8,451 nt of DNA from Akkermansiaceae bacterium. GTDB lineage: Bacteria > Verrucomicrobiota > Verrucomicrobiia > Verrucomicrobiales > Akkermansiaceae. Numbering within the stretch: position 1 is the stretch's first letter; each line of letters starts with the position of its first letter. Both the position numbers and the translations under genes were made by a program. The notes beneath the pieces are model-generated. The model had not been told where the DNA came from. It saw nothing but the letters and a program-made list of their open reading frames with translations, and did not search any database. The stretch spans positions 1-8,451 of the forward strand of contig WTJZ01000234.1 of NCBI GenBank assembly GCA_011524615.1, read 5' to 3'. Shown here in pieces: positions 1 to 5,328 of the stretch.

Positions 1-634
1 CTAATTCAGAAATCTGAGTATAGCCAAACCTATCTTTTTGTTTCTTGATCAAAAGTTCGAGATGATCTTTTATTACTTCACCTGAATCTTCCTCTCTTAT
101 TTCTTCATTGAGCATTATAACACCCTCCTGACCATTACTAACTTTAAATAAGTTTCCAGAATTTAAAACTTCATTATAGAGCTCCTTTTCTTCACTATTA
201 AACCGAGATGAATCAACCTCGCAAGACCTTAAGAAGAGTATGCACTTCATATTAGGCAGGAAAAAAAACAATGATGGCTGTTCAAAGCCATCTACCTCAG
301 TCAAATTAGGCCCCCTTGGGACAATTCTTCTAGAATTATCCAAATAGTTAGGGGCTCGTGTCTCATAATAAATTTTTTGCCCGACTTTTAAGTTTAGGGA
401 TTTCTTCTGAAAAATCACCTTCTCAACTCTACAAAGAGCTACGAAATCACCTTCAGTATAATTAGCTACAACCACCGCGTCTGAATAAGATAGCATAAAG
501 GCAATATTATCACTCATCCCCTCTATCTCGACATCATCAATAACGGTTTCCTTTTTATCAACATAATCACCACTGTGTGCGAGTATTCCTACTGTTGTAA
601 TCAAAAAAACAAATAATAATAATAGTTTCATCAT
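1..634 (-). CDS. Hypothetical secreted protein, C-terminus beyond the window
   Basis: An open minus-strand frame runs from ATG at 634 off the left edge, giving 211 visible residues without a stop. The N-terminus (MMKLLLLFVFLITTVGILA) is a textbook signal peptide or lipoprotein-like leader, so the product is probably exported. After about residue 45 the pattern is mostly beta: a segment 'DAVVVANYTEGDFVALCRVEKV', then a basic stretch, then 'KVGQKIYY', then 'MKCILFLRS' and a final 'GVIML'. That order (transport-like strand, 'VekV', 'G..i', 'ylvFL') resembles small OB-fold/NTR-like periplasmic proteins, but this is inference and no family is firmly recognised. A good Shine-Dalgarno (AGGAAAGG, 639-646) precedes two adjacent ATGs. 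The second (631) has the better spacing of 7 nt. A copy of the 26-28 bp repeat abuts the ribosome site. The gene is AT-rich like its neighbours to the right and unlike the block after 4400. Confidence 0.72.
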   Translation of the reverse strand, partial: MMKLLLLFVFLITTVGILAHSGDYVDKKETVIDDVEIEGMSDNIAFMLSYSDAVVVANYTEGDFVALCRVEKVIFQKKSLNLKVGQKIYYETRAPNYLDNSRRIVPRGPNLTEVDGFEQPSLFFFLPNMKCILFLRSCEVDSSRFNSEEKELYNEVLNSGNLFKVSNGQEGVIMLNEEIREEDSGEVIKDHLELLIKKQKDRFGYTQISEL

Positions 635-638
635 TGAA

Positions 639-646
639 CCTTTCCT
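639..646 (-). promoter_or_regulatory. Ribosome binding site deciding the start at 634/631
   Basis: AGGAAAGG on the minus strand lies 4 nt before the ATG at 634 and 7 nt before the ATG at 631. It is the clearest Shine-Dalgarno in the AT-rich block. It begins one base downstream of the repeat copy at 648-673, which places that repeat immediately in front of the translation start. Confidence 0.5.
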
Positions 647-647
647 C

Positions 648-673
648 TATTTTTAGCATCCCCCCTTACTCTG
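648..673 (-). repeat. Interspersed 26-28 bp repeat, copy R1 (26 bp, diverged)
   Basis: Read on the minus strand the copy starts CAGAGTAAGGGG, identical to copies R2 and R4, and ends GCTAAAAATA. The middle is shortened (GGAT instead of about CAGACT). It lies between the stop of the 712-1500 gene and the ribosome site of the 634-1 gene. Orientation is the same as in the other three copies. Confidence 0.68.
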
Positions 674-711
674 TTATTGCAAGAACGAAATAATGACTAC
701 ATTAAACCAAC

Positions 712-1500
712 TCATTCACCTATTTTTTCCGGATCACCATGTGTACCAACACTCTCATCAAAACCACCCCTTTTCCACTTATTAAAAAAGTCTCTATCAG
801 CTATAAATTTTTCATTTAGTACACCTTGCATAATATTCTCTCTATCAACATACGGGTAGAACATAAGATCAGGAGAAGCTAAGATATAACCTTCTTCAGA
901 GATATACTCTATATACTCATCTAAATACCTACGCCTGTGATTTAAATCTAACTTGGAGTAGTAATTAAAATTCACAAGTCTTAGATATTCACCTTCTACC
1001 CCTGCATTTTTGAATTTTTCATAATCCTTTAGGTATTCGTCTTCTAAATGGTATTCACCAAGCTCTATTTTCCTGTACATCGCGAAAACATATGAATCAC
1101 CTATACAGCCAAATTTATCGGAGAACATTTTAACATCTACGAATAATTTTTTCAAATCGCGTCCGAACATCGAAAACTCAAACGAAAAATAAGACATGGC
1201 ATACTTATTAACTTCTTTTCGGCTCATCCCCCCAACTTTTATTGCGTGATCAAAAAGTAACTTCTTGAGAAATCTTCGCATATCAAAAGGGATTTCTTTA
1301 TCATTAGAAAGTTTATTTATTAAAGCTCTCACTTCATAGGAAGTCAAATCACTACACAGCTCTTTTCTAAACGAAAAATCAGTATAAATAGGTTCGTTTC
1401 TAACTTCTTTCAAACCTAGTACTACATCTTGTGACGGCTTAGCATAGTATTCCGCATGTGCAAAGCACATAAAAACCAAAAAATAAATTAGCTTACACAT
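712..1500 (-). CDS. Hypothetical secreted protein (262 aa)
   Basis: The frame is open from 1779, but I place the start at ATG 1500. From there the product opens with a signal peptide (MCKLIYFLVFMCFAHA, likely cleavage after AHA), whereas the extra 93 upstream residues are low-quality sequence antisense or out of frame to a better coding frame. The mature part (about residues 17-262) is rich in Phe, Tyr, Lys, Asp and Glu and looks mainly helical. It has few cysteines and no membrane segment. I recognise no domain or catalytic motif. It starts 7 nt after the stop of the truncated remnant at 1508-1732, a spacing typical of translationally coupled genes, so it may be a partner of that remnant (for example a periplasmic immunity-type protein). 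That is inference from context only. No clear Shine-Dalgarno is visible before the ATG. Confidence 0.72.
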   Translation of the reverse strand: MCKLIYFLVFMCFAHAEYYAKPSQDVVLGLKEVRNEPIYTDFSFRKELCSDLTSYEVRALINKLSNDKEIPFDMRRFLKKLLFDHAIKVGGMSRKEVNKYAMSYFSFEFSMFGRDLKKLFVDVKMFSDKFGCIGDSYVFAMYRKIELGEYHLEDEYLKDYEKFKNAGVEGEYLRLVNFNYYSKLDLNHRRRYLDEYIEYISEEGYILASPDLMFYPYVDRENIMQGVLNEKFIADRDFFNKWKRGGFDESVGTHGDPEKIGE

Positions 1501-1507
1501 ATTAAAA

Positions 1508-1732
1508 TTAGTTACAACCACATTTGGTATCACTTGTGTAATCTGGGTCATCAAGATTTTCAACACAATTATTCTTCTTACTATAAAAATGCAAATGTAG
1601 GTCAATCGTATCACCCCACTCCCCGTCATCAACAAGACCTTTACAATCCCATTCTTTCCAAATACCTGTTCTATCAACAATTCTTTTTTGTAAGTAGAGA
1701 ACAAATATTTCAGCAGACTGCCCCTTACTCTG
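1508..1732 (-). pseudogene. Start-less C-terminal coding remnant, possibly from an Rhs-type or other polymorphic toxin
   Basis: A frame of 74 codons plus TAA runs from just after a TAG (1735-1733) to 1508. It has no ATG or GTG anywhere, and its only TTG is far in, so it cannot start as a normal gene. Its composition is protein-like, far more so than the overlapping frame: after the repeat-encoded QSKGQSAEI come 'IVDRTGIWKEW', 'DDGEWGDTIDLHLHFY' and a Cys-rich tail ending CGCN. 'IVDRTGIW' resembles the DPTGLW-type junction at the end of Rhs cores, beyond which variable toxin domains lie. That likeness is weak and is inference. The frame begins exactly at repeat copy R2, as if a longer gene had been cut there. 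The stop is 7 nt from the next gene. Alternative: an ancient chance open frame. Confidence 0.45.
1706..1732 (-). repeat. Interspersed 26-28 bp repeat, copy R2 (27 bp)
   Basis: The minus strand reads CAGAGTAAGGGG, then CAGTCTGCT, then GAAATA. It matches R3 (2281-2307) with four substitutions. Only this copy contains a neat 6-bp inverted repeat, AGCAGA paired with TCTGCT across an 11-nt loop. The hairpin is not conserved in the other copies, so structure is probably not the shared function. It lies between the 1802-2275 gene and the coding remnant, and supplies the first nine codons of that remnant's frame. Confidence 0.75.
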
Positions 1733-1801
1733 CTAAGAGCACAAAGGGGGCTTACAATGTGATATACACGTATCAGCACCAGTCACTAACCCAACACCAT
1801 A

Positions 1802-2275
1802 TCAATCTTTTGTACACCAGTAGGTCTTAGAGAAAGCCGCTTCATACTCGATCGTTTTCACAAAACCATCAGAGCTTTCTATTATCTTAATATGAGGAGA
1901 TTTCTGAAAGAGATCACGTCGAAGCTGATTAGGCTCCACCTTCAATATGATTTTATCTCCAAATGATACCCCGTCAGAGTTATCCGAAAACCTCCCTCTA
2001 TAAAAAATAGAAATCTTGCTTTTGGGACTTTTAAGCACTCTAAAAGGTGTTAATCGCACACAAACTTCATCAGCGGATACAAGTATATAGTCCACAGACC
2101 GAAAAAACAGCCACAAGGACCATGAAATTAGCATCAACCCAATATAGAAAGCAGGGCTATGCAACGTAGACTCTCCGCTACTGACAACACAGGAAACAAT
2201 AAAAACACCAAACAAAAAAATACACATCTTATATGGCCAGTAAAGGTTCACTTTTTTAATTTCATCTCCCTCCAT
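1802..2275 (-). CDS. Hypothetical small membrane protein (157 aa) with two membrane segments
   Basis: The product has a short charged N-terminus, two hydrophobic helices (about residues 17-33 and 43-59) and a soluble tail of some 95 residues beginning 'DYILVSADEVCVRLTP'. It thus has two helices followed by a beta-rich domain, the layout of small bacterial PH-like membrane proteins, but I do not recognise a specific family. The ATG at 2275 is the only in-frame start before the first helix. It has no Shine-Dalgarno and lies 5 nt after repeat copy R3. The first 28 bases overlap the 3' end of the preceding gene in another frame. After its TGA the same frame continues through about 22 sense codons to a TAG and then into the remnant at 1732-1508, which may mark decay or readthrough history. 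The gene is AT-rich like the rest of this block. Confidence 0.72.
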   Translation of the reverse strand: MEGDEIKKVNLYWPYKMCIFLFGVFIVSCVVSSGESTLHSPAFYIGLMLISWSLWLFFRSVDYILVSADEVCVRLTPFRVLKSPKSKISIFYRGRFSDNSDGVSFGDKIILKVEPNQLRRDLFQKSPHIKIIESSDGFVKTIEYEAAFSKTYWCTKD

Positions 2276-2589
2276 ACTTTTATTTTAGCAGTCTGTCCCT
2301 TACTCTGACAAGTGTAATACCCACTCCGCAATCTACTCGACTCCCTTGTAAAAACTTTTCCACACCGATCGCTCACCAACAGAGGACAGACAAGCGTAAT
2401 AGTACTTCCAGCTTCTAATTGTAAGCTTCGATAAGATTTTTGAGCACTGGTATAATTAAGTGCTATCTTCTCAGCACCCTCCATATCTATCTCCTCCCTA
2501 TTGAACATTAGATAACTGATTAGGAACCCAGCAACTAATCCTAAAAGAAGAAATAACACGTATTGAGACTTCATAGCATCTACATTCAT
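2248..2589 (-). CDS. Hypothetical single-pass membrane protein (113 aa) whose C-terminus is encoded by repeat R3
   Basis: The frame is open from ATG 2679, but I choose ATG 2589. It has GGAG five nt upstream, lies 31 nt after the stop of the YcxB-like gene, and avoids a 59-nt overlap with it. From there the product has one hydrophobic helix (about residues 9-28) followed by a soluble domain of some 85 residues with three cysteines (about 68, 76, 94). Cys-68 and Cys-76 lie around 'VCPLLVSDRCG', which may form a disulfide outside the membrane. The last 19 residues (QSKGQTAKI and a basic tail) come from the repeat at 2281-2307 and the bases after it, so the original C-terminus may have been replaced when the repeat or the next unit arrived. 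No family is recognised. The 3' end overlaps the next gene's start by 28 nt. Confidence 0.62.
   Translation of the reverse strand: MNVDAMKSQYVLFLLLGLVAGFLISYLMFNREEIDMEGAEKIALNYTSAQKSYRSLQLEAGSTITLVCPLLVSDRCGKVFTRESSRLRSGYYTCQSKGQTAKIKVWREMKLKK
2281..2307 (-). repeat. Interspersed 26-28 bp repeat, copy R3 (27 bp)
   Basis: The minus strand reads CAGAGTAAGGGA, then CAGACTGCT, then AAAATA. It lies inside the 3' end of the 2248-2589 gene and ends 5 nt before the ATG at 2275. Here TTGTCA and TAAAAT are separated by 18 nt across the repeat, so this copy could act as a promoter for the next gene. The other copies lack a matching -35 half, so this is only a local possibility. Confidence 0.75.
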
Positions 2590-2620
2590 CTTCACTCCAT
2601 TAAATAAGCATAAAAGAAAA

Positions 2621-3112
2621 CTACCATTTAATACTATTAAAAATATTAGTAGGCACAAATAAAGCAAATGAACCTTCATGTAGAAACACTACCCCACCAT
2701 TCACTTTATCCACTTGAAAGTCACTAAGTATTACTCGATTCCCCTTATACACCAGACACTCTCCCTCTACCGTGTAATCTCCATATATTGATGAAATGTC
2801 TTTTTTGAGAAGACTCTTCTTAAACCCTACTTTTAAATTCTTTATAAACTTGGACGTAAAAAGCATCAGCAATGCCGAAATAACATACGAAACCTTCACA
2901 ATAACAAAAACAGAAAACACTCCCCCTAACAAGCTCGTCGGCTTCCCCTCATCCATTAAGTAATACACTATCAACATAACTGTCAACAACACAGGAAGCA
3001 ACTTAAAGTGAACTAAATTACGACACCTTTGATACTTACCCACCCATGACTTATCACACGAATAATCTGTGTAAGCATTAATCGCTTCTTCTTTGCTTAT
3101 TGAGAAATTCAT
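2621..3112 (-). CDS. YcxB-like small membrane protein (163 aa)
   Basis: The product has a soluble N-terminus of about 33 residues, two membrane helices (about 34-53 and 62-86) separated by a short polar loop, a basic segment, and a C-terminal beta-rich domain from about 108. The tail pattern 'VILSDFQVDKV ... VVFLHEGSFALFVPTNIF' matches the layout of the YcxB-like C-terminal domain (a W/S-x-x-I strand, then a strand ending in an IPxxxF-type motif). Function is unknown in that family; YcxB-like proteins are frequent near variable or toxin-linked loci, where immunity-like roles are sometimes suspected. Length fits the family, although it stops only a few residues after the last motif. It is the first gene of the AT-rich block, 36 nt downstream of repeat R4. 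No strong Shine-Dalgarno precedes the ATG (AGTTAGAAGT at best). Confidence 0.75.
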   Translation of the reverse strand: MNFSISKEEAINAYTDYSCDKSWVGKYQRCRNLVHFKLLPVLLTVMLIVYYLMDEGKPTSLLGGVFSVFVIVKVSYVISALLMLFTSKFIKNLKVGFKKSLLKKDISSIYGDYTVEGECLVYKGNRVILSDFQVDKVNGGVVFLHEGSFALFVPTNIFNSIKW

Positions 3113-3148
3113 ACTTCTAACTTGCTAATTCTACCATTCACCATGCAG

Positions 3149-3176
3149 TATTTTCAGCGGTCTACCCCTTACTCTG
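3149..3176 (-). repeat. Interspersed 26-28 bp repeat, copy R4 (28 bp), right end of the array
   Basis: The minus strand reads CAGAGTAAGGGG, then TAGACCGCT, then GAAAATA. It is the right-most copy found. Beyond it the sequence changes from the AT-rich gene cluster to decayed DNA, so it marks the boundary of the block. It precedes the YcxB-like gene by 36 nt. Confidence 0.75.
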
Positions 3177-3561
3177 AGGAGGATGCGAAATTGTCCTTAT
3201 GGATTTGTCGGGTTCTCATTTTGAAAGAGATTGAGGGCATGATCAGAGCACCTATTGGCTCTCTTTGCGAGAATTATCGCTCTAAATCGACAAATTCAAG
3301 TACATATTACTCTCCCGTTACACGTAACGGTACAGCACATCTGCCCGATGTCATATATCGTTGATGGGCTATCGTCCTCCGTTAGCTGAAGACATTTTTG
3401 TTGGTCTCGGAAACTGTCGAGTTCTCTCTCCTGCTTTTACCTCGACTCGTTTGGCACGTCTCTCATTCCTGAAATCAGCTGAATATTGACAAATTTTATC
3501 CACCCATCTGTCCCAAAACAGTTCTTTGGCGTTCTTACCTGAGTAACGAGACTGATCAATA
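3177..3561 (+). other. Gene-poor stretch between the repeat array and the sulfatase relict
   Basis: No convincing gene is present. Short open frames exist on both strands: a 42-codon plus frame from ATG 3364 beginning MGYRPPLAED, a minus frame ending DNFASSSE near R4, and a minus frame at 3369-3623. None has a ribosome site or a recognisable domain, and the strands contradict each other. A 16-bp near-palindrome lies at 3315-3330. A weak minus-strand promoter candidate (ATTCAA at 3294-3299 as -35, ATTATC at 3273-3278 as -10 on the plus strand, 15-nt spacer) could drive the cassette genes. The stretch is probably decayed coding DNA or the scar of earlier insertions. Confidence 0.45.
3315..3330. 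repeat. 16-bp inverted repeat CCGTTAC-AC-GTAACGG
   Basis: Two perfect 7-bp arms are separated by 2 nt. The symmetry and tight spacing fit a dimeric regulator's operator or a recombinase site better than a hairpin. No adjacent gene tells which, and a chance occurrence cannot be excluded. Confidence 0.38.
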
Positions 3562-4220
3562 ATGAGAAATATAATTCTGCAAACCCTCTTAATTCTCCAT
3601 GTCATGGGATCTCCTAATGTCATACTAGTTCTGACCGATGATCAGGGCTATGGAGATGTGGCCTGTCATGGGAATCCTGTTCTCCATACACCTCGACTCG
3701 TTATACGAACAGTCTCTCCGGTTTACGGACTACCATACTAGCCCTACCTGCTCACCGGCTCGTGCTGGCCTGCTGTCTGGGATGTCGCCCTTTAATGTGG
3801 GGGTGACCCATACCATCTATGAGCGTGAACGCATGTCGCCAAAAATCAAAACCATTGCTGACTGCTTGCAGTCCAATGACTATAATACTGGTATCTTCGG
3901 CAAGTGGCATCTGGGAGAGACTCCAGAATATTGTCCTGAGAACCGGGGGTTCTCTCATACCTTCGTACACGGGGCGGGAGGCATCCCACAAGGGCATCCA
4001 GGTAGCCAGGGCTCCATTCGTGGCAATTCCTATTTTGACCCGATCCTGAAACGCAATGACACCTTTGTTCAAACGAAGGGCTATGTCACGGATGTCCTGT
4101 TTGATGAATCATTACGCTTCATGAAGGAATCTCTAGAGGAAGAGAAGCAGTTATGATCGTTGGCTCGCTACTGTTAAGAAAGATTCCCCCTATGCTGAGT
4201 TCTTAGGGAAGGATCATTAA
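3562..4220 (+). pseudogene. Broken type I (formylglycine) sulfatase, three pieces in three frames
   Basis: Intact relatives are exported hydrolases that cut sulfate esters, often from marine polysaccharides. Piece 1 (ATG 3562, stop TAG 3741) gives a short hydrophobic leader and the N-terminal metal-binding segment 'PNVILVLTDDQGYGDVACHG', then HTPRL. Piece 2 continues as 'LDSLYEQSLRFTDYHTSPT' with the catalytic-cysteine motif CSPAR, the start of the formylglycine signature, and later GKWHLG, HGAGG and 'TKGYVTDVLFDE', ending at TGA near 4156. Piece 3 (4152-4220) reads 'YDRWLATVKKDSPYAEFLG' and stops with TAA. The break between 1 and 2 fits loss of one copy of a 5-bp repeat (CTCGA or CGACT). Between 2 and 3 the family's central and C-terminal half is missing: about 230 residues remain of a usual 450-550. 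It is not functional. That piece 3 belongs to the same gene is inference. Confidence 0.85.
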
Positions 4221-4257
4221 ATAGATCATCGCCCCTCTCTTGTTCAGGTAGGCATCA

Positions 4258-4294
4258 TGGCAGCTCTCCGTAGGGTAATCACTGAGAGCTGTCA
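4258..4294. repeat. Inverted repeat, 11-bp stem with 15-nt loop
   Basis: TGGCAGCTCTC (4258-4268) pairs with GAGAGCTGTCA (4284-4294) over all 11 positions, with one G-T pair. No T-run follows, so it is not a standard intrinsic terminator. It lies in the 180-bp gap between the sulfatase relict and mscS. It could be an old terminator, an RNA structure in the mscS leader, or a remnant of a mobile-element end. Confidence 0.5.
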
Positions 4295-4400
4295 GCTATC
4301 TTGGACCTAACGACATCCAGCCCCTAAAGGCTAAAAAATTCAACTTCTTGTAACTTTCTGATGATTCATACAGTCTAGATGTGCGTAACAAAAAACCACA

Positions 4401-5228
4401 ATGACTGAAACAGACATACAGAAGTACACGGATATTGCGATCGAGGGAGCTCTCACCTATGCGCCAAAGATTTTGGGTGCACTGCTCACGATTTGGATCG
4501 GCTTTATGGTCGCAGGAGGGATCGCTAAGCTCATCTCTAAGATTATTAAGTCACGTAACATCGATCCTACGGTCGAGGCCTTCATCGGAAGCCTTACCAA
4601 GAACGTCCTCAAGGCTCTCGTGATCGTAGCAGCGATCGGCATCCTCGGAGTAGAGACGAGCTCAATGGTCGCAGTCTTTGCCTCAGTAGGTATCGCGATC
4701 GGCATGGCTCTCTCTGGGACGCTCGGCCACTTTGCAAGCGGCATCATGATCCTCCTCTTTAAGCCATACAAGGTCGGTGATGTGATCACTACCGCTGGAC
4801 ACACCGGTGGAGTAAAGGAAGTACAAATCTTCAACACCATCCTCCAGACGCCACAGGGCAAGACGATCATCATTCCTAACTCAGAAGCGATCGGATCGAG
4901 CATCGTGAACATGTCGACGGTTGAGAAGAAGCGTGTCGATCTCGTCGTCGGGATCTCTTATGATGACTCGATCGATACAGCGCGTGAGGTGCTCACCTCC
5001 GTTGCACAAGCAAGCGCGATCGTCCTCCAAGAAGAAGACGTCGTCATCGGGGTAGACTCACTCGGAGACAACTCAGTCAATATCGCCTTCAAGGTATGGG
5101 TCGCCTCTAGCGACGCTGTAGCGGCTCCGATCATCCTCAATGAGGACATCAAGAAGGCCTTCGACGCGACGAATGGACAACTCAACTTCCCATTCCCACA
5201 ACGCGACGTACATCTCTACAATAAGTAA
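4401..5228 (+). CDS. mscS: Small-conductance mechanosensitive channel, MscS family (275 aa)
   Basis: The protein forms a homoheptameric inner-membrane pore that opens under membrane tension and releases solutes after osmotic downshock. Length is close to E. coli MscS (286 aa). Two membrane helices lie at about 21-46 and 66-86. The pore helix TM3 follows at about 88-125 with the Gly/Ala pattern 'ASVGIAIGMALSGTLGHFAS', then the linker 'FKPYKVGDVI', the beta domain with 'TPQGKTIIIPN', and the C-terminal portal domain ending 'FPFPQRDVHLYNK', matching the FPYPQxDV end of MscS. Aligned by eye, the two leucines of the E. coli hydrophobic lock (L105, L109) are I98 and M102 here, and Q112 is S105. No clear Shine-Dalgarno precedes the ATG; no convincing promoter was found. 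Codon use (ATC, CTC, GTC, frequent GATCG) matches the downstream operon and differs from the AT-rich block. The gene is monocistronic, ending 21 bp before a terminator. Confidence 0.95.
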   Translation: MTETDIQKYTDIAIEGALTYAPKILGALLTIWIGFMVAGGIAKLISKIIKSRNIDPTVEAFIGSLTKNVLKALVIVAAIGILGVETSSMVAVFASVGIAIGMALSGTLGHFASGIMILLFKPYKVGDVITTAGHTGGVKEVQIFNTILQTPQGKTIIIPNSEAIGSSIVNMSTVEKKRVDLVVGISYDDSIDTAREVLTSVAQASAIVLQEEDVVIGVDSLGDNSVNIAFKVWVASSDAVAAPIILNEDIKKAFDATNGQLNFPFPQRDVHLYNK

Positions 5229-5249
5229 TCCCTTATTCATCAATCACCC

Positions 5250-5289
5250 AAAGCACCGCCTTCACAGATGGAAGCGGTGCTTTTTTGTT
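5250..5289 (+). terminator. Rho-independent terminator of mscS
   Basis: AAAGCACCGC (5250-5259) pairs perfectly with GCGGTGCTTT (5274-5283). Inner TTC/GAA pairing extends the stem past a bulged C, and a run of six T follows (5281-5286). It lies between convergent genes. In the minus direction the stem is flanked only by TTT, so it would be a weaker terminator for the DUF58 operon. Confidence 0.9.
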
Positions 5290-5328
5290 TCCTCCTAGGT
5301 AACTAAGGCACTCCGCTCATAAGGGAGG

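Noticed and set aside
1501..1779. N-terminal extension of the 712-1500 gene to 1779 (93 extra residues)
   Set aside because: It overlaps a better coding frame, has two internal methionine-led hydrophobic stretches without sense, and buries a clear signal peptide starting at 1500.
1740..1800. Hairpin GTGCTGATA/TATATCAC after the 1802-2275 gene as a terminator
   Set aside because: The pairing has mismatches in the middle of a short stem and no T-run follows on the minus strand.
2590..2679. Start at 2679 for the 113-aa membrane protein (30 extra hydrophobic residues)
   Set aside because: It would overlap the YcxB-like gene by 59 nt, while the ATG at 2589 has GGAG at suitable spacing.
648..3176. 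Integron attC sites or CRISPR array
   Set aside because: The four repeats are 26-28 bp but 575-1058 bp apart with genes between, not short spacers. GTTRRRY/RYYYAAC core pairs are not found around them; the single GTTGGGT near 1790 has no partner.
3122..3364. Plus-strand open frame of 80 codons crossing repeat R4
   Set aside because: It reads through the repeat antisense to the gene cluster, has no ribosome site and no recognisable sequence.
3369..3623. Minus-strand open frame of 84 codons
   Set aside because: It overlaps the true N-terminus of the sulfatase relict on the other strand, and its Arg/Lys-rich product looks like an antisense translation.
3638..3690. ATG at 3638 as the start of an intact small sulfatase
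   Set aside because: The first 17 or so residues from there are the out-of-frame reading of the sulfatase's own metal-binding segment. Homology begins only after the frameshift near 3700.
3440..3700. 13-bp direct repeat ACCTCGACTCGTT at about 3440 and 3688
   Set aside because: A match of this length is expected about once by chance in a window this size, and the flanks do not match.
4457..5185. Minus-strand open frames inside mscS, and plus-strand frames inside the DUF58 and DUF4350 genes
   Set aside because: They are antisense shadows of strongly conserved genes in GC-richer DNA, without ribosome sites.
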